Assembly (NCBI GenBank): GCA_015233705.1
Contig: JADFXE010000013.1
Coordinates: forward strand, 1-15,200
Origin: Candidatus Omnitrophota bacterium
GTDB lineage: Bacteria > Omnitrophota > Koll11 > Zapsychrales > Fredricksoniimonadaceae
DNA: 15,200 bases
Reading direction: 5' to 3'
The translations under genes and the position numbers were made by a program. Position 1 is the first letter of the stretch. Each line of letters begins with the position of its first letter. The notes below the pieces were generated by a model that was not told the DNA's origin, searched no databases, and saw nothing but the letters and a program-made list of their open reading frames with translations. This document shows positions 12,318-15,200 of this stretch, piece by piece.

Positions 12318-13880
12318 ATGGCAAAAGAAGACAGAGTATTGATATTTGATACGACCTTGCGCGACGGGGAACAGGCGCCGGGCGCCAGCATGAACCAGCG
12401 GGAAAAGCTAGAAGTCGCTTTTGCCCTGGAGCGTTTGGGGGTTGATATCATCGAGGCCGGGTTTCCGGTTATTTCCAAAGGTGACTTTGAGTCCGTCAGC
12501 ATGGTCGCCAAAAAGATCAAGAATTGTTCCGTGGCTGGTTTGGCGCGTTCGGTCAGGAAAGACATTGATGCGGCCGCCGAGGCCTTGAAACCGGCCAAGC
12601 GTCCGCGGATCCATGTCTTTCTGGCAACGTCCAAGATCCACATGGAACACAAGTTGCGCAAGACTCCCGAAGAGATCGTTCAGATCGCGGTCGATGCGGT
12701 CAAGCGGGCGCGTGAGTTTGTCGATGACGTCGAATTCTCGCCGGAAGATGCGTCCCGTTCCGAGAAGAAGTTCCTGTATCGTGTTTTGGAGGCAGTCATC
12801 AAGGCCGGTGCTCGGACAGTGAATATCCCGGATACAGTGGGATACGCCATGCCGGAGCAGTACGGTCAGTTGATCGCGGATATCCGCAACAATGTTCCCA
12901 ACATCAATAAGGCAGTGATCTCCGTTCATTGTCATGATGACCTGGGATTGGCGGTGGCGAATTCTTTGGCCGCGGTCAAGAACGGCGCCCGTCAGGTCGA
13001 GTGTACGGTCAACGGCATCGGCGAACGGGCCGGCAACTGTTCCATGGAAGAGGTTGTCATGGCCTTGCGGACCCGCCAGGACTATTTCGGCTGCTCAGCG
13101 TCCAAGATCAGGACGCCGGAGATCTGCCGAACGTCGCGTTTGGTCAGCAAGTACACGGGATTTGTTGTTCCGCCGAACAAGGCGATCGTGGGCGGCAATG
13201 CATTCCGTCACGAGTCTGGGATCCATCAGGATGGCGTCCTGAAAGAGCCGACCACCTACGAGATCATGCGTCCCGAGGATGTGGGCTTCACCGGCTTGGG
13301 CCTGATCTTGGGAAAACATTCGGGTCGCCAGGGTTTGAAGGCCCGCCTGAAGCAGTTGGGCATTGACCTGAATGACGAGCAGCTGGCCAAGGCCTTTGAC
13401 CGGTTCAAGGACCTGTCGGACAAGAAAAAAGAGGTGTTCGACGAGGATCTGATTGCGATCGTTGAGGACGAGTCCCAGGAAGTCCGGGAGATCTGGACGC
13501 TGGACGGCTTTGTCGTTACCAGCGGCACAGGGATCAAGCCCAAAGTCGAGGTGCGCCTGAAGTCAACCGGCAAGGTGCAGGCCAAGAGCGCTACCGGCGA
13601 CGGGCCGATCGATGCCTGTTACGCCGCGATCGATGAGATCGTTGGCCTGAAAGGCAAGCTCCTTAATTACGGCATCCAGTCGGTCACTCAGGGCAAGGAT
13701 GCGCTGGGTGAGGTGCGTGTTAGCGTGAATTTTGACGGCAACAAGACGACCGGCATCGGCGCCTCGACGGACGTGATTGAGGCTTCGGTCAAGGCATATC
13801 TCAATGCGCTCAACAAGGCCTGTTTTCTGGTCAAGTCAAAGTTAAAGGTCAGTGATGTTCATCTCGGGTTGCAACCGTAA
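12318..13880 (+). CDS. leuA: 2-isopropylmalate synthase
   Basis: LeuA condenses acetyl-CoA with 2-ketoisovalerate, the first leucine-specific step. The 520-residue product is the full-length type. The catalytic TIM barrel carries FDTTLRDGEQAPGASM (10-25), VEFSPEDASRS, the metal-binding HCH in SVHCHDDLGLAV (202-213) and NGIGERAGN (232-240). A subdomain with HESGIHQDGVLK follows. The C-terminal ~130 residues are the allosteric leucine-binding dimer domain (GDGPIDACYAAID; GKDALGEV; GIGASTDVIEAS). The frame is open back to GTG 12246, but that would code through the terminator. ATG 12318, with a modest AAAGAGAG site, yields MAKEDRVLIFDTTLRDG, the family start. Motifs favour LeuA over citramalate or homocitrate synthase. 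Feedback inhibition by leucine is expected from the C-terminal domain. Confidence 0.94.
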   Translation: MAKEDRVLIFDTTLRDGEQAPGASMNQREKLEVAFALERLGVDIIEAGFPVISKGDFESVSMVAKKIKNCSVAGLARSVRKDIDAAAEALKPAKRPRIHVFLATSKIHMEHKLRKTPEEIVQIAVDAVKRAREFVDDVEFSPEDASRSEKKFLYRVLEAVIKAGARTVNIPDTVGYAMPEQYGQLIADIRNNVPNINKAVISVHCHDDLGLAVANSLAAVKNGARQVECTVNGIGERAGNCSMEEVVMALRTRQDYFGCSASKIRTPEICRTSRLVSKYTGFVVPPNKAIVGGNAFRHESGIHQDGVLKEPTTYEIMRPEDVGFTGLGLILGKHSGRQGLKARLKQLGIDLNDEQLAKAFDRFKDLSDKKKEVFDEDLIAIVEDESQEVREIWTLDGFVVTSGTGIKPKVEVRLKSTGKVQAKSATGDGPIDACYAAIDEIVGLKGKLLNYGIQSVTQGKDALGEVRVSVNFDGNKTTGIGASTDVIEASVKAYLNALNKACFLVKSKLKVSDVHLGLQP

Positions 13881-13885
13881 ATAAA

Positions 13886-13922
13886 GTCAGCTGTCAGCAA
13901 AAAGATACTGCTGGCAGCTGAC
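13886..13922 (+). repeat. Long imperfect inverted repeat between leuA and aroE
   Basis: GTCAGCTGTCAGC (13886-13898) pairs with GCTGGCAGCTGAC (13910-13922). The 13-bp stem has one T-G pair and an 11-base loop starting AAAAA. It fills the 61-base gap between leuA and aroE. Each arm itself repeats the CAGC/GCTG theme. No T-run follows, so termination is doubtful. A dispersed hairpin repeat or an mRNA-stabilising element is more likely. Confidence 0.6.
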
Positions 13923-13941
13923 AGTTGACCTCAGGAACAAT

Positions 13942-14814
13942 ATGCCATTTCCGCTCAAATCTACCTACGGCCTGATCGGTTATCCGCTGGGCCACAGCTT
14001 GTCGCCGGTCATGCACAACACTGCTTTTCAGGAGCTGGGCGTTGACGCCGAGTATGTTCTTTTTCCAATGACCAAAGAGGAACTGGGGCCGTTCTGCAAG
14101 GATCTGAAGCAGGAGGGCAGCCCGATCTTTGGCCTGAACGTCACGGTTCCGCACAAAGAGAACATTCTGCCTTTCATCGACGGAGTTGACGCTTTTGCCG
14201 AAAAGGTCGGCGCGGTCAATACGATCGTGATCGACAAAGACCGCCGGTTGCTGGGGCTCAACACCGACGGCCCGGGATTCCTGGCGCACCTTCTGGAGAC
14301 CGGTTTTCAGCCGGCCGGCAAACGTATAGCCATTCTGGGGGCGGGCGGCGCCTCACGGGCGATCATGACGGTGTTTTGTCTTCTTCAGGAGCGGCCTGAA
14401 TTGGTCCGTCTTTACGACATTGATCACGAAAAAGCCACCGCGCTGGTTGCTGATCTTGGTGCCAGGATGGATGTCAGCCGCATCAAGGTCGTCAGCAGCA
14501 TCGATGATCTGAACATTGAGCTGGCCGATCTTCTGGTCAATGCCACACCCATTGGCATGAAGCCCGAAGATCCGTGCCTGATCAGCGAAGAGCTTCTTCA
14601 TCCGCATCTGGTGACGTATGATCTGGTCTACAACCCGCCGGAGACCAAGCTTCTCAAGATGACCAAAGCCAAAGGCGGCCAGGCCGTGAACGGCCTCAAG
14701 ATGCTTTTTTATCAGGGCGTTCTGGCGTTCCAGCATTGGGCTGAAATCCAGCTTCCCGAGAATGTTAAGGGCAAGATGTGGCTTGAGCTTGAGAAAGCCT
14801 GTTACAAGAAATAA
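13942..14814 (+). CDS. aroE: Shikimate dehydrogenase
   Basis: AroE reduces 3-dehydroshikimate to shikimate with NADPH in the route to aromatic amino acids. The 290-residue product is close to the usual ~275. Substrate-binding Ser residues are in GHSLSPVMHN (17-26). Catalytic Lys72 is in NVTVPHKE and Asp109 in NTDGPG. The nucleotide-binding loop is ILGAGGASRAI (131-141). NATPIGM and the C-terminal GLKMLFYQGVLAFQHW segment are also typical. ATG at 13942 has CAGGAA (13932-13937) just upstream, directly behind the inverted repeat. The next gene begins 11 bases after its stop with an AAAGGAAA site, so aroE and the prepilin peptidase gene are probably co-transcribed, although their functions are unrelated. 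Confidence 0.96.
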   Translation: MPFPLKSTYGLIGYPLGHSLSPVMHNTAFQELGVDAEYVLFPMTKEELGPFCKDLKQEGSPIFGLNVTVPHKENILPFIDGVDAFAEKVGAVNTIVIDKDRRLLGLNTDGPGFLAHLLETGFQPAGKRIAILGAGGASRAIMTVFCLLQERPELVRLYDIDHEKATALVADLGARMDVSRIKVVSSIDDLNIELADLLVNATPIGMKPEDPCLISEELLHPHLVTYDLVYNPPETKLLKMTKAKGGQAVNGLKMLFYQGVLAFQHWAEIQLPENVKGKMWLELEKACYKK

Positions 14815-14825
14815 AGGAAAATCCT

Positions 14826-15200
14826 ATGGATAGTGGAGCATTCATTCAGGGCGTTTTTCTTATTCTTGGCGCCGTGACTGGAAGTTTTCTCAATGTCTGC
14901 ATCGTGCGCTTGCCGAGGGAAGAATCCATTGTCGCGCCCGGATCCCATTGCCTCAAATGTGGCAAACCCGTCCGCTGGTTTGATAATATCCCTCTGATCA
15001 GTTACATTCTTCTGCAAGGCAAATGCCGCGACTGCGGCGCCAAATTCTCCATCCGTTATTTTCTTATTGAACTTCTCACCGCCGGACTTTTTGGGGGGCT
15101 TTACCTTTATTTTGGCCTGACCTGGCTTTTGTTGCCGTATTTTGTCCTGGTCAGCGGCCTTGTTGTGGCCACCTTTGTGGATTTTGAGCACCGGATCATT
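14826..15200 (+). CDS. pilD: Prepilin peptidase (type IV prepilin/pseudopilin leader peptidase), 5' part
   Basis: The first 125 codons are visible; the frame is open to the window end. This membrane aspartyl protease removes and methylates the leader of type IV pilins or type II secretion pseudopilins. The N-terminal helix runs into GSFLNVCIVRLP (19-30), a family hallmark. A zinc-type four-Cys module follows (HCLKC, Cys42 and Cys45; KCRDC, Cys67 and Cys70) with NIPLISYILLQG between the pairs, then FSIRYFLIELLT. Asp119 in FVDFEH is the expected first catalytic Asp. At least three hydrophobic segments are seen. ATG at 14826 has AAAGGAAA (14813-14820) overlapping the aroE stop. It implies a type IV pilus or type II secretion system in the organism. 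Whether it is called pilD, gspO or comC depends on partners not seen here. Confidence 0.93.
   Translation, partial: MDSGAFIQGVFLILGAVTGSFLNVCIVRLPREESIVAPGSHCLKCGKPVRWFDNIPLISYILLQGKCRDCGAKFSIRYFLIELLTAGLFGGLYLYFGLTWLLLPYFVLVSGLVVATFVDFEHRII

Noticed and set aside
13001..13366. Alternative + strand frame inside leuA as a sign of frameshift or a nested gene
   Set aside because: The leuA frame is intact with all motifs in order; the other frame has no family features.
1..15200. CRISPR array, insertion sequence, prophage or toxin-antitoxin module
   Set aside because: No regularly spaced repeats, transposase or integrase motifs, or small paired ORFs with such features were found; the window is continuous housekeeping DNA.

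Overview
The window holds a densely packed, fully co-oriented bacterial chromosome segment. Every supported gene is on the + strand, most gaps are under 100 bases, and all genes have the same moderate G+C codon style. There is no sign of a phage, transposon, integron or CRISPR array. The content is housekeeping and core metabolism. The combination of a short EF-Ts, a long S2 tail, a membrane-anchored YvcK, a regulatory-type PTS and a prepilin peptidase suggests an uncultured Gram-negative lineage. Candidatus Omnitrophota or a related group is my best guess, but this rests on gene order and general resemblance, not on a search.

Region 1 (1-2482) is the classic translation block: the 3' part of rpsB, then tsf, pyrH and frr. 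A C/G-rich hairpin separates pyrH from frr. Region 2 (2483-3005) is a small tRNA island: tRNA-Lys(UUU), tRNA-Leu(UAG) and tRNA-Gly(GCC). Only the Lys gene encodes its CCA end. A good sigma70-type promoter precedes tRNA-Gly and probably also drives the genes after it.

Region 3 (3006-7506) is a signalling cassette: a PtsN-like EIIA, a YvcK-family protein with two N-terminal membrane helices, HPr, enzyme I (reassigned here to a TTG start at 4985) and a sugar-nucleotide-type nucleotidyltransferase. EI, HPr and EIIA can form a phosphorelay with no sugar permease in view. HPr keeps both its catalytic His and the regulatory Ser. YvcK next to an HPr recalls the yvcK/crh neighbourhood of Bacillus.

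Region 4 (7507-11147) is metK-ahcY-pfkA: SAM synthesis, removal of the SAM by-product SAH, and ATP-type phosphofructokinase. The 97-base metK leader folds on paper into three consecutive hairpins. The last one masks the metK ribosome-binding site, and I do not recognise it as a known SAM or SAH riboswitch. It is the best candidate here for something undescribed.

Region 5 (11148-15200) is biosynthetic: ilvC with its own near-consensus promoter, a strong intrinsic terminator or attenuator, leuA, a long imperfect inverted repeat, aroE, and the start of a prepilin peptidase gene cut by the window end. The KARI encoded by ilvC has a non-standard cofactor-specificity loop. Several gene starts were chosen downstream of the longest open frame (ptsN, ptsI, metK, ahcY, leuA), using ribosome-binding sites and family N-termini.
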